17,103 nucleotides of DNA from Lachnospiraceae bacterium UBA5895 (GCA_002431915.1 DJEP01000049.1:1-17103), one strand, 5' to 3'; shown: positions 7,082-13,194, counted from the stretch's first letter. Notes: generated by a model from the letters alone, not told the origin. Numbers and translations: made by a program.

Positions 7082-7250
7082 TAGTGATGTGGTGGCTAAG
7101 ATGGAGTTAGATGAAGGTACGGGAGAATTTTCCTATACCAGTGCTGTGAACATTGCTTCCGCGACAGACCAGACCTGCACAGTAACCATCGCTTCCACAA
7201 ACTATAATGATATTACGGCAACCCTTACCTTCCATCTTACGGTAAGGTGA
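6984..7250 (+). CDS. Surface protein fragment 4: short beta module
   Basis: These are 88 codons. The part from about 7026 onward (PEGSVPEGAVISNVTGG to TATLTFHLTV) is the ancestral frame; the first dozen codons are out of frame with it. It encodes one Ig-like beta module. It ends at TGA 7248-7250 because an A is missing in the run at 7244-7245: with it restored the protein would run HLTV-K-VTVAIDG straight into fragment 5. Confidence 0.55.
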   Translation: MVVGWLRLPAADFFPEGSVPEGAVISNVTGGVDSDVVAKMELDEGTGEFSYTSAVNIASATDQTCTVTIASTNYNDITATLTFHLTVR

Positions 7251-9043
7251 CGGTTGCGATCGACGGTCTGACCTATACGGATAAGACTTACGACGGCAGT
7301 GCCATCGAACCTACCGGTACATTACAGATTACCGGCGGCGATGTTCGTGTGAGCGAACTGGAAGTGCTGTATGAGGGTACAAGTGCGAATGGTATGAACT
7401 ATAGCAACAGCTATGCACCCAAGGATGCAGGTACTTACCAGGTGACCTATAAAGTAGCAGACAGTAATGAGGATTATACCGGTAAGGTGACGTACACCTT
7501 TACCATTTCTCCGAAGACTGTGACTGCGGATATGATCGGCACGATTGCTGCACAGGAATACACCGGCAGTGATATCAAGCCGGAGCCAGCAGTGACGGAC
7601 GGTAATGTTACACTGACCGTCGGTACAGATTTTGATTTCAGCTATGACAAGAATACCGATGCCGGCGAGAACACAGCGACCGTGATTATCACCGGAAGAG
7701 GAAACTATACGGGAACCGCCAGCAAGCCGTTTGTAATCAAGCCTAAGGATATTAAGGGCGCAGTCATTACATTACAGGCAGACAGTCTGACCTATACCGG
7801 TCAGATGCAGGAAGTGACGATTACATCCCTAACTCTTAACGGAGTGACTTTGAATGCTGGAGATGATGGTGATTATGACATTGTAAAGGACAGCAACAAG
7901 CAGATCAGTGCAGATGATGCCATTACTCTGACCATTGTGGGCAAGGGCAATTATACCGGAACAGCCACTACGACCTGGAAGATTACTAAGGCGACTCCTG
8001 TACTGAATAACTTTGATGTGACTGGTCTCACTCAGACCTACGATGGCACACCGAAGACCGTGGTGGAGAAACCGAAGAATGGTGTGATCGGCATAGATGA
8101 GAATGTAACGGTGTACTATGAGGGGACCTCCGGGACTACTTATACCAGAAGCACAACAGCTCCCACCAATGTCGGAACCTATAAGGTAATCCTATCTGTA
8201 GCGGAAGGCAGGAACTATACCGCAGCAGAGATTGAGGCAGGTACACTGACGATTAAGAAGGCAGTTCTTAAGGTGGAGGATATTACGGAATTCTTCGAGT
8301 ACACGAAGAGCGGTGCACAGACCATCGATATAGGAAACCTTGTTCCGGGCGCGACGCTTTATAGAGCTAGCGTAGATTCTGGTGATGCCGGAATTCTAAC
8401 CGGATATATTGCCATAGATGCGAATGGTATTCTGAAGTTCACGTTGTCCGAACTGACGACAGACTATATAGATAAGAAGGTGACAGTGTCTGTGGCTATT
8501 GCCTCGGAGAACTATGAAGATGTTACTGTGAATGTGGCTATCTACATCTCCCCGGAATACCGGATTATCGATGGCGCAGGCAACTCCTGGACACAGAATA
8601 CTAACGGTACCATTGTGATCCGCGGAAACGGCGAATTTTCTAGGTTCCAGGCTGTAAAGGTAGATGGCAAAGAGATCGATGCTGCTAACTACGAAAAAAA
8701 AGAAGGTTCCACCATCATCACCCTGAAGGCAGAATACCTTAAGACATTATCTACCGGCAGCCATACCTTTGCCATTGTATGGGATAACGGTATCGCAAGC
8801 ACCAACTTCACCGTTGCTGCAAATACTCCCAACAATAACGGCGGCAGCAGTAATAATGAGAGCAGCGATAACAGCAGCAACGACAGTGCCAATAACACCG
8901 ACATCGCTGCTCCCACCAACGATCCTGCGCAGGAAATGGACAAAGTTCCGGCTACCGGAGATCCCTTCGGTATCTGGCTGACACTCTTTGTAATATCCCT
9001 GACCGGATTTGCGGGAATGCTCGTCAGAAGAAAGAAGAACTAA
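7247..9043 (+). CDS. Surface protein fragment 5: Ig/MBG-like modules and sortase signal
   Basis: These are 598 codons. Several MBG/Ig-like modules follow one another, each opening with a phrase such as LTYTDKTYDGSAIEPTG, IGTIAAQEYTGSDIKPEP or LTQTYDGTPKTVVEKP. Near residues 440-530 a different module appears (AVKVDGKEIDAANYEKKEGS, then LKTLSTGSHTF), of the Ig-like type common near the C-terminus of clostridial wall proteins. A Ser/Asn-rich linker leads to the sorting signal: VPATGDP (567-573), a hydrophobic helix and RRKKN. VPATG is a variant of LPXTG; in Lachnospiraceae the motif is often [NVL]PxTGD. Without a signal peptide of its own this piece cannot be exported. Confidence 0.75.
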   Translation: MTVAIDGLTYTDKTYDGSAIEPTGTLQITGGDVRVSELEVLYEGTSANGMNYSNSYAPKDAGTYQVTYKVADSNEDYTGKVTYTFTISPKTVTADMIGTIAAQEYTGSDIKPEPAVTDGNVTLTVGTDFDFSYDKNTDAGENTATVIITGRGNYTGTASKPFVIKPKDIKGAVITLQADSLTYTGQMQEVTITSLTLNGVTLNAGDDGDYDIVKDSNKQISADDAITLTIVGKGNYTGTATTTWKITKATPVLNNFDVTGLTQTYDGTPKTVVEKPKNGVIGIDENVTVYYEGTSGTTYTRSTTAPTNVGTYKVILSVAEGRNYTAAEIEAGTLTIKKAVLKVEDITEFFEYTKSGAQTIDIGNLVPGATLYRASVDSGDAGILTGYIAIDANGILKFTLSELTTDYIDKKVTVSVAIASENYEDVTVNVAIYISPEYRIIDGAGNSWTQNTNGTIVIRGNGEFSRFQAVKVDGKEIDAANYEKKEGSTIITLKAEYLKTLSTGSHTFAIVWDNGIASTNFTVAANTPNNNGGSSNNESSDNSSNDSANNTDIAAPTNDPAQEMDKVPATGDPFGIWLTLFVISLTGFAGMLVRRKKN

Positions 9044-9070
9044 GAATATCGCATGGTTGCGGTGCAACAA

Positions 9071-9108
9071 AACAATGAGCATGCTTTGAATTAAGCATGC
9101 TCATTGTT
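9071..9108. terminator. Bidirectional terminator between convergent genes
   Basis: A perfect 16-bp stem (arms 9071-9086 and 9093-9108) has a 6-base TGAATT loop. It lies 27 bases after the surface protein stop on the plus strand and 80 bases after the stop of the minus-strand gene that ends at 9189. T-rich sequence follows on the minus strand (GTTTTGTT) and weaker T-rich sequence on the plus strand. Confidence 0.75.
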
Positions 9109-9188
9109 ATTAGATTTAGCTGTATCTATTAAAAGTGAATGGTCAATTTCTTTAAGAAGTTCTTTAGGAAGGCACCTTTTAGTTATAG

Positions 9189-9740
9189 TTATATTTTTGG
9201 ATTGATATGTGACTTGTGTATAAAGAGAAGTGTTGATGGGCTTTTTGAATATTGCATAAATTTCCCAGGGGAGGTTGGGATGATTGAGCGGATATCTTCG
9301 CTTAGTACACTGTTTGGAATGTAACAGTCTTTGCCTTGTATAAGTCCTAGACAGGCAGTAGTGGTACCGGTTACTTTTTCTGTATAAAGTTCCGGATGAG
9401 GTCCTGTATAACTGCCAATCATGCGTGCTTTTGTATCAATATTCATGATAGTGTCAAGCACTTTAAGCTTTAACTCAGTTGTATGATTGCTTTTGAATGA
9501 AAAATCATGTTCGCTAAGATGGTTATTCAGAGCAGCACGATAGAAGCCATTCGCATTCATATTTTGCCTGAGAGATACTCCGGTAAAGTGCAGGAAATTG
9601 TGGGAATGAAATCGTACAGCAGTATAATTTGAGCGGTTGTATTCATCATGATAAACAAAAACGATTTGATAACCTTCCAAATATTGTTGATATTGTTTTG
9701 CACATCTTGTAATGATAGAAATTGCCTGCTTTTTGGTCAT
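9189..9740 (-). CDS. PBECR4-like domain protein, possible toxin-type nuclease
   Basis: This 183-residue protein has no signal peptide or membrane segment. Its layout matches what I know of the PBECR4 family (phage/Barnase-EndoU-ColicinE5/D-RelE-like nuclease 4): an N-terminal helix with a tyrosine-rich strand (YQIVFVYHDEY), the box HNFLHFTGV (47-55), a middle helix, then YTEKVTGTTTACLGL (119-133), IPNSVLSEDIRS (141-152) and a final strand. The family is thought to be nuclease-like, often phage- or toxin-linked, but the activity is mostly predicted. I cannot identify catalytic residues with confidence, and no immunity gene is adjacent. The start at 9740 has a weak ribosome binding site, held in a hairpin. 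The gene faces the surface protein gene and is preceded by a structured leader of about 240 bases. Confidence 0.6.
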   Translation of the reverse strand: MTKKQAISIITRCAKQYQQYLEGYQIVFVYHDEYNRSNYTAVRFHSHNFLHFTGVSLRQNMNANGFYRAALNNHLSEHDFSFKSNHTTELKLKVLDTIMNIDTKARMIGSYTGPHPELYTEKVTGTTTACLGLIQGKDCYIPNSVLSEDIRSIIPTSPGKFMQYSKSPSTLLFIHKSHINPKI

Positions 9741-9743
9741 AAA

Positions 9744-9766
9744 ATATCCATTATCTCTAATGGTAT
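9744..9766 (-). promoter_or_regulatory. Hairpin next to the start codon of the PBECR4-like gene
   Basis: On the minus strand CCATTA (9763-9758) and TAATGG (9753-9748) form a stem closed by a GAGA tetraloop, extended by AATA/TATT with one bulged base. It ends a few bases before the ATG and holds the only purine-rich segment that could serve as a ribosome binding site. If formed it should keep translation low. Confidence 0.45.
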
Positions 9767-9779
9767 TTTGGTAAATTTA

Positions 9780-9820
9780 AAAGGAAGGTCCCTCTGCCGT
9801 AGCAGATGACACCTTCCTTT
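9780..9820. terminator. Hairpin with terminator-like shape in the leader
   Basis: AAAGGAAGGT (9780-9789) pairs perfectly with ACCTTCCTTT (9811-9820). Inside is a second stem TCTGC/GCAGA (9793-9797, 9802-9806) with a CGTA loop. On the minus strand it is followed by TTTTAAATTT, so it could end transcription before the PBECR4-like gene. No plus-strand gene upstream needs it. Confidence 0.5.
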
Positions 9821-9825
9821 AATGA

Positions 9826-9931
9826 CTGATTTTTCTGTTGTCCGCCAACTAATCGGCACCCGAAGTCCGATAAGCAAACTGGTTTTTCCGTTGCCAGCCA
9901 ACTGTCCGGCACCCGAAGTCCGGAAAGAATC
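9826..9931. repeat. Two 53-bp tandem repeats with covarying stems
   Basis: Unit 1 (9826-9878) and unit 2 (9879-9931) agree at roughly three quarters of their positions. Both contain the loop CACCCGAAGT, flanked by ATCGG/CCGAT in unit 1 and TCCGG/CCGGA in unit 2. Two base pairs have changed on both sides so that pairing is kept. Both also contain GTTG-N5-CAAC. Such compensatory change suggests that an RNA (or single-strand) structure is maintained. With the hairpin at 9780-9820 they make up most of a leader for the minus-strand gene. Confidence 0.65.
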
Positions 9932-9984
9932 TCGGATTTATGTGTCAGTCCACATGATAGGCATATAGCCCATCTACTAACTAT

Positions 9985-10013
9985 AGTTTACACAGAAAAT
10001 TTGAGTTATGCAA
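9985..10013 (-). promoter_or_regulatory. Candidate promoter for the PBECR4-like gene
   Basis: On the minus strand TTGCAT (10008-10013) and TAAACT (9985-9990) are spaced 17 bases. Transcription from here would pass through the two 53-bp repeats and the 9780-9820 hairpin before reaching the start codon at 9740. The -10 box is moderate only. Confidence 0.4.
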
Positions 10014-10059
10014 CAAGTTTATAAAGATTTTATTTATAGCTCTCATTTTTTATTCATTA

Positions 10060-10088
10060 TTGACACTATACTTCTCTTTTATTACAAT
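10060..10088 (+). promoter_or_regulatory. Consensus sigma-A promoter of small RNA unit 1
   Basis: TTGACA (10060-10065) and TACAAT (10083-10088) are separated by 17 bases. No convincing gene lies between this promoter and the terminator that ends at 10208. Confidence 0.7.
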
Positions 10089-10094
10089 ATTAGT

Positions 10095-10208
10095 GAACCA
10101 TTGAACTCGTGAATGCGATGCAGGTGGTGTTTTATTTTGGATATATCACCACTCCATACATATCTCACTGCAGGGAAGATCCCCTGTAGTGAGACTTTTT
10201 ACTTTTTT
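10095..10208 (+). ncRNA. Candidate small RNA 1, about 114 nt
   Basis: The unit has a consensus promoter, a start predicted near 10095, a hairpin (GTGGTG 10124-10129 with CACCAC 10147-10152) and a strong rho-independent terminator. The terminator stem is 13 bp (10163-10175 with 10182-10194, one G-U pair), followed by T5, AC and T6. I do not recognise an Rfam family. A 23-codon peptide from the ATG at 10118 (MQVVFYFGYITTPY onward) ends inside the terminator and has no ribosome binding site, so a coding role is unlikely. Its function is unknown. Confidence 0.55.
10163..10208 (+). terminator. Rho-independent terminator of small RNA unit 1
   Basis: TCTCACTGCAGGG (10163-10175) pairs with CCCTGTAGTGAGA (10182-10194), with a six-base loop. 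CTTTTTACTTTTTT follows. This is among the best terminators in the window, yet no recognisable protein gene precedes it. Confidence 0.85.
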
Positions 10209-10211
10209 CTA

Positions 10212-10240
10212 TTGACTTTTCCTTTGCCGAATAATATTAT
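10212..10240 (+). promoter_or_regulatory. Sigma-A promoter of small RNA unit 2
   Basis: TTGACT (10212-10217) and TATTAT (10235-10240) are separated by 17 bases, starting 3 bases after the T-run of the previous terminator. The predicted start is near 10247. Confidence 0.65.
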
Positions 10241-10246
10241 AAGCAT

Positions 10247-10309
10247 AAGAAATGGGTTTTTTGTCGTGTACAGCCTTACGGCTCAAGCGGGTAGCTCATT
10301 TCTTTTTTT
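10247..10309 (+). ncRNA. Candidate small RNA 2, about 63 nt
   Basis: The whole short transcript would fold into one element. The outer stem GAAATGGGTT (10249-10258) pairs with AGCTCATTTC (10293-10302) over 10 pairs, two of them G-U. An inner stem AGCC/GGCT has a TTAC loop (10272-10283). Seven T residues (10303-10309) follow, so the outer stem is also the terminator. I do not recognise the family. It may be an independent small RNA or part of a dispersed repeat. It ends about 110 bp before the putP transcript starts, so it is not a putP leader. Confidence 0.5.
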
Positions 10310-10383
10310 ATATCTATAATATCATACAAATACTTCCTACTATTCGAAACTTTCACACATTACAGCGATAGCAAACTAATCTG

Positions 10384-10412
10384 TTGACGATAAGCCATTT
10401 CTTGTATATAAT
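10384..10412 (+). promoter_or_regulatory. Sigma-A promoter of the symporter gene
   Basis: TTGACG (10384-10389) and a perfect TATAAT (10407-10412) are separated by 17 bases. The predicted start is near 10419, giving a 40-base leader before the ATG at 10459. Confidence 0.8.
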
Positions 10413-10458
10413 AAGACGTATCACTGTATACAATCAAACTACCTATGAGGAGACTATT

Positions 10459-11994
10459 ATGACAGGAAATACGCTGGGTTGGGTAATTGTGGCATTCGTG
10501 CTGTATTTACTCATGATGATCGCTATCGGAGCGTTCTATGCAAAAGGAAACAATAATTCCGAAGATTACTTTTTAGGAGGCAGAAAACTGAACGGCTTCG
10601 TCGCCGCACTGTCCGCGCAGGCATCGGATATGAGCGGATGGCTGCTGATGGGACTGCCGGGAGCAATTTACCTAACCGGTGTCGGCGGGGACGGATGGAT
10701 CGCCATCGGACTGTTTATCGGTACGACACTGAACTGGCTGCTCATTGCCACGAGACTGCGCAGATATACGATCCGTGCGAACAACTCCGTGACGCTGCCG
10801 ACCTATTTTGAGAACCGGTTCCATGATGAGAAGAAGGTATTGATGACCATTTCTTCTGTGACGATTGTAGTATTTTTCCTGGTATATTGTGCATCCGCAC
10901 TTTCCGCCGGCGGTCAGTTGTTTGAGTCCGTGTTCGGCATTGACTATCATGTAGCGCTGACCATCGGTGCACTGGTAGTACTGGTATATACATTCCTGGG
11001 CGGATTCACCGCAGTATGTGTAACGGACTTTATCCAGGGGATGTTAATGCTGGTCGGCATCCTGGCAGTACCGCTGTTCGCTTATCATTTCCTGACAAGT
11101 GGCGGCACCACCCTGGCAGCAGGACTGGAAGCCAGCGGCGCCGACAGTGCCAACTTCCTGAATCTGATGAAAAACGGTGACGGCAGCAACAATATTATCA
11201 GTGTGATCTCCGGTCTCGGCTGGGGACTGGGATATTTCGGTATGCCCCACATCCTGGTAAGATTCATGGCAGTCCGGGATGAAAAAGAGATGACGAAGTC
11301 CAAGGCAACAGCCATCAGCTGGGTAGCTTTATCCTTAGGTTTTGCGGCATTCATCGGTGTACTTGGCAGAGCATATCTGCCGGAACTGATTAACGGTAAT
11401 AATGAGAAAGTATTCATCGAGATGATCAAGAAAGTATTTACCGTGGAGCTTCCCGCACCTTTCATTGCAGGACTGTTCCTCTGCGGCATCCTGGCAGCGA
11501 TCATGTCCACAGCAGATTCCCAGCTGTTAGTCAGCGCTTCCAGCGTAGCGGAAGATATTTTTAAGGGTCTGATCAAGAAGGATGCGGATGACAAGACCGT
11601 TATGAATGTCAGCCGTGTCACGGTACTGGTGGTAGCGGTGCTGGCTTATATCATCGCATGGAATCCGAACAACACCGTCATGGGACTGGTATCCAACGCC
11701 TGGGCGGGACTGGGAGCAGCGTTCGGACCGCTGGTAGTGATGTCCTTATATTGGAAGAGAACCAACTTCCCCGGAGCGGTAGCAGGTATCGTTACCGGTG
11801 CCCTGACCGTTATCCTCTGGGATTACATCCCTCTCGTGGGTGGACAGACCCTGGGCAAAGCCACCGGTCTGTATTCCCTGGTAGTAGGCTTCGGACTGGG
11901 ACTTATCGCAATCATAGCAGTCAGCCTCGCTACGAAGGCTCCTTCCGAGGAGATGCTGCAGGAGTTCGAGGATGTGAAGGCGAACAGACTGTAA
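10459..11994 (+). CDS. putP: Sodium/proline symporter, PutP type (SSS family)
   Basis: This 511-residue polytopic inner-membrane protein couples sodium entry to proline uptake. It has the length and layout of PutP, with about 13 membrane segments. QASDMSGWLLMGLPGAIYLTG starts at residue 54 and holds D57, matching the sodium-site Asp of E. coli PutP. VYCASALSAGGQLFESVFG lies in the middle, and GMPHILVRFMA follows. AAIMSTADSQLLVSASS carries S350 and T351, matching the second conserved sodium-site pair. The tail is short and charged (LQEFEDVKANRL). I chose the ATG at 10459 because GAGGAG lies 6 bases upstream; further upstream starts would include promoter DNA. It has its own promoter and terminator and no proline-catabolism gene beside it, so uptake for osmotic adjustment or amino acid (Stickland-type) metabolism are both possible. 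A different SSS substrate cannot be excluded, but the PutP match is close. Confidence 0.92.
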   Translation: MTGNTLGWVIVAFVLYLLMMIAIGAFYAKGNNNSEDYFLGGRKLNGFVAALSAQASDMSGWLLMGLPGAIYLTGVGGDGWIAIGLFIGTTLNWLLIATRLRRYTIRANNSVTLPTYFENRFHDEKKVLMTISSVTIVVFFLVYCASALSAGGQLFESVFGIDYHVALTIGALVVLVYTFLGGFTAVCVTDFIQGMLMLVGILAVPLFAYHFLTSGGTTLAAGLEASGADSANFLNLMKNGDGSNNIISVISGLGWGLGYFGMPHILVRFMAVRDEKEMTKSKATAISWVALSLGFAAFIGVLGRAYLPELINGNNEKVFIEMIKKVFTVELPAPFIAGLFLCGILAAIMSTADSQLLVSASSVAEDIFKGLIKKDADDKTVMNVSRVTVLVVAVLAYIIAWNPNNTVMGLVSNAWAGLGAAFGPLVVMSLYWKRTNFPGAVAGIVTGALTVILWDYIPLVGGQTLGKATGLYSLVVGFGLGLIAIIAVSLATKAPSEEMLQEFEDVKANRL

Positions 11995-12018
11995 ATTTTC
12001 AACTTTTCATGATCCTGA

Positions 12019-12058
12019 AACTGCCCGGACGCATAGGATTGCGCCGGGCAGTTTTTTT
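12019..12058 (+). terminator. Rho-independent terminator of the symporter gene
   Basis: AACTGCCCGG (12019-12028) pairs with CCGGGCAGTT (12044-12053), with an inner CGCA/TGCG stem and a TAGGAT loop. Seven T residues (12052-12058) follow. Confidence 0.92.
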
Positions 12059-12059
12059 A

Positions 12060-12293
12060 TGGGGTGAAATCTCGCAATTTTTCGCATTACGCCCCGGTGA
12101 TGCCTGCTGTCCGGGGACAAAAATCTTAATTTGTGGTCGTTCCGCCCCGCCGATATCCGCCTGCCGGGGCGGAATCATTGATTTTTCAAAAATAAACCCC
12201 GCGGCATCCGAAACAACGGGGCGCAGTCATGAATTTTGCCAGAATAAGCCCCAACAGCGCCTGAGAGCATTCCGGTGGGGAACGGTTGGGCTT
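12060..12293. repeat. Tandem GC-hairpin repeats, period about 52 bp
   Basis: A degenerate 36-37 bp segment that begins [CT]GGGG, has an AATC / ATTTTT core and ends in GCCCC or ACCCC recurs with starts at 12060, 12112, 12165 and 12217. Between copies lie about 15 bases, so the CCCC end of one copy and the GGGG start of the next form a hairpin: CCCCGG/CCGGGG (12092, 12111), TTCCGCCCCG/CGGGGCGGAA (12140, 12165), CCCCG/CGGGG (12197, 12217) and CCCCA/TGGGG (12249, 12276). Further pairing AAGCCCCAAC with GTTGGGCTT closes the array. No gene is evident. It may act as a transcription barrier between putP and the S10 operon, or be a dispersed repeat. Confidence 0.6.
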
Positions 12294-12376
12294 GCTAAAA
12301 GATTTATTTAGCTATATTATATTAAGAAGAAACTCACAAAAATACAGTGACTGGTCTATGCAAAATAGCAAAAATA

Positions 12377-12404
12377 AATTGTATCTAAAAAAATACAATT
12401 TTTT
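12377..12404 (+). terminator. Weak A/T-only terminator-like hairpin before the S10 promoter
   Basis: AATTGTAT (12377-12384) pairs with ATACAATT (12393-12400), followed by further T residues. The stem has only two G-C pairs, so it is a weak candidate. It lies 12 bases upstream of the S10 operon -35 box. Confidence 0.3.
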
Positions 12405-12415
12405 GAAAAAAAGTC

Positions 12416-12444
12416 TTGCAATGCCCATAAATTCAATGTATACT
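12416..12444 (+). promoter_or_regulatory. Main promoter of the S10 ribosomal protein operon
   Basis: TTGCAA (12416-12421) and TATACT (12439-12444) are separated by 17 bases, after a very A-rich stretch that could act as an UP element. The predicted start near 12451 gives a 5' leader of about 277 bases. Confidence 0.65.
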
Positions 12445-12450
12445 AGTCCT

Positions 12451-12727
12451 TGCTGTGGCATGATAGCTGTGAAGCGTGAGGTTGCCGGTTCCCAGTAATG
12501 GAGATCGGGTTTTCCGTGGAGCGAATGTCAAGTTAGAAAACTGACGGCAAGTCACTGTACCAATTAACATCTGCCTTGAGCAGTAACAACGTGTAAGTTT
12601 ATGACCGGAGAGAAGAAAGCGTTGCACAAAGGTCGCAGACACACACGGGAATGTGTACAGTCACCGCTTGTCCGTACAAAAAGTAAGTATTTACTTACAA
12701 AAGTGCGAAAAGGAGGCGACTTTTTTT
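12451..12727 (+). promoter_or_regulatory. Long structured leader of the S10 operon mRNA
   Basis: About 277 bases between the promoter and rpsJ contain no credible reading frame but several possible stems. ACACA/TGTGT lies at 12641-12656 and GTAAGT/ACTTAC at 12683-12698. AAAAGT/ACTTTT (12699-12704, 12719-12724) leaves the AAGGAGG ribosome binding site in its loop, followed by T7. Leaders of this operon are autoregulated by L4 in gammaproteobacteria; whether a similar control exists here is inference. The length and last hairpin suggest control of rpsJ translation or transcription. Confidence 0.55.
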
Positions 12728-13045
12728 ATGGCAAATCAGGTAATGAGAATTACATTGAAAGCTTATGAACATCAGCTTGTTGATGCATCTGCCAAAAAAA
12801 TCATCGAAACTGTTAAGAAGACCGGAGCTCAGGTGAGTGGTCCCGTGCCTCTTCCTACCAAGAAGGAAGTTGTTACCATTCTGAGAGCAGTACACAAGTA
12901 CAAGGACTCCAGAGAACAGTTCGAGCAGAGAACTCACAAGAGACTGATCGACATCATGGCTCCCACTCAGAAGACTGTTGATGCTCTTCAGAGACTGGAA
13001 ATGCCTGCCGGTGTTTACATCGACATCAAGATGAAGAACAACTAA
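12728..13045 (+). CDS. rpsJ: 30S ribosomal protein S10
   Basis: This 105-residue protein is part of the head of the small subunit, and S10 also acts as NusE in transcription antitermination. It has the full-length family pattern: RITLKAYEHQLVDASAKKI at the start, the extended loop GPVPLPTKKEVVTILRAVHK, then SREQFEQRTHKRLIDI and the end PAGVYIDIKM. The ATG at 12728 follows AGGAGG (12711-12716) by an 11-base spacer that includes seven T residues, which is longer than usual. First gene of the S10 operon. Confidence 0.98.
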   Translation: MANQVMRITLKAYEHQLVDASAKKIIETVKKTGAQVSGPVPLPTKKEVVTILRAVHKYKDSREQFEQRTHKRLIDIMAPTQKTVDALQRLEMPAGVYIDIKMKNN

Positions 13046-13102
13046 TAAGTTTTTCAAAGTAAAGCCAAACAACAAAACCTCTACTTAGACGTAAGAACAC
13101 AG

Positions 13103-13163
13103 GGCGACAAGTTCGCCGGGGAAATACGCGCAGCGTATTTCTAAGTGTTTCGCAGAAACACTT
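13103..13163 (+). promoter_or_regulatory. Three consecutive hairpins between rpsJ and rplC
   Basis: The gap of 149 bases holds GGCGA/TCGCC (13103-13117), GAAATACGC/GCGTATTTC (13121-13141) and AAGTGTTTC/GAAACACTT (13143-13163). The last two are perfect 9-bp stems with the same GCA loop, one base apart. No T-run follows, so they are not ordinary terminators. They may be RNA processing, stability or attenuation elements inside the operon. Confidence 0.6.
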
Positions 13164-13194
13164 TGGTCCGCTATGTAGAACACAGGAGGTAAAA

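Larger units (their letters stand above)
2964..9043 (+). pseudogene. Giant sortase-anchored surface protein, broken into five reading frames
   Basis: The five open frames here are pieces of one ancestral gene of about 2,025 codons, because each carries on the same repeat architecture across the break. In order: signal peptide, an acidic Glu/Ala-rich helical region, three Cys/His-box plus beta-helix modules, several MBG/Ig-like beta modules, a C-terminal Ig-like module, a Ser/Asn-rich linker, and VPATGD with a membrane helix and RRKK tail. Four lesions separate the pieces. One base is missing in the A5 run at 5040-5044. TAA at 5660-5662 is an in-frame stop. One base is extra in or near the T5C3 run at 7020-7027. 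One A is missing at 7244-7245. The neighbouring genes are intact. The gene is either decayed, switched by slippage, or hit by assembly errors. As read, only the first fragment has a signal peptide and only the last a wall anchor. Confidence 0.85.

Noticed and set aside
9139..9324. Plus-strand frame of 61 codons after the surface protein gene
   Set aside because: It is antisense to the PBECR4-like gene end and lacks a ribosome binding site.
10247..10309. Riboswitch controlling putP
   Set aside because: The element ends in its own T-run about 75 bp before the putP promoter TTGACG/TATAAT, so it would not be on the putP transcript.
10113..10319. Open frame of 68 codons on the plus strand upstream of putP
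   Set aside because: It runs through a strong terminator, a second promoter and a second hairpin, has no ribosome binding site and no recognisable domain. The small RNA reading explains the region better.
12060..12293. CRISPR-like array
   Set aside because: The repeat copies are too degenerate and the intervals between them are about 15 bases and self-complementary with the repeats, so they are not spacers. No cas genes are present.
11658..12311. Open frame of 217 codons overlapping the end of putP and the hairpin array
   Set aside because: Its first half is putP read out of frame, and its second half is the 52-bp repeat array and a terminator. The composition is not protein-like.
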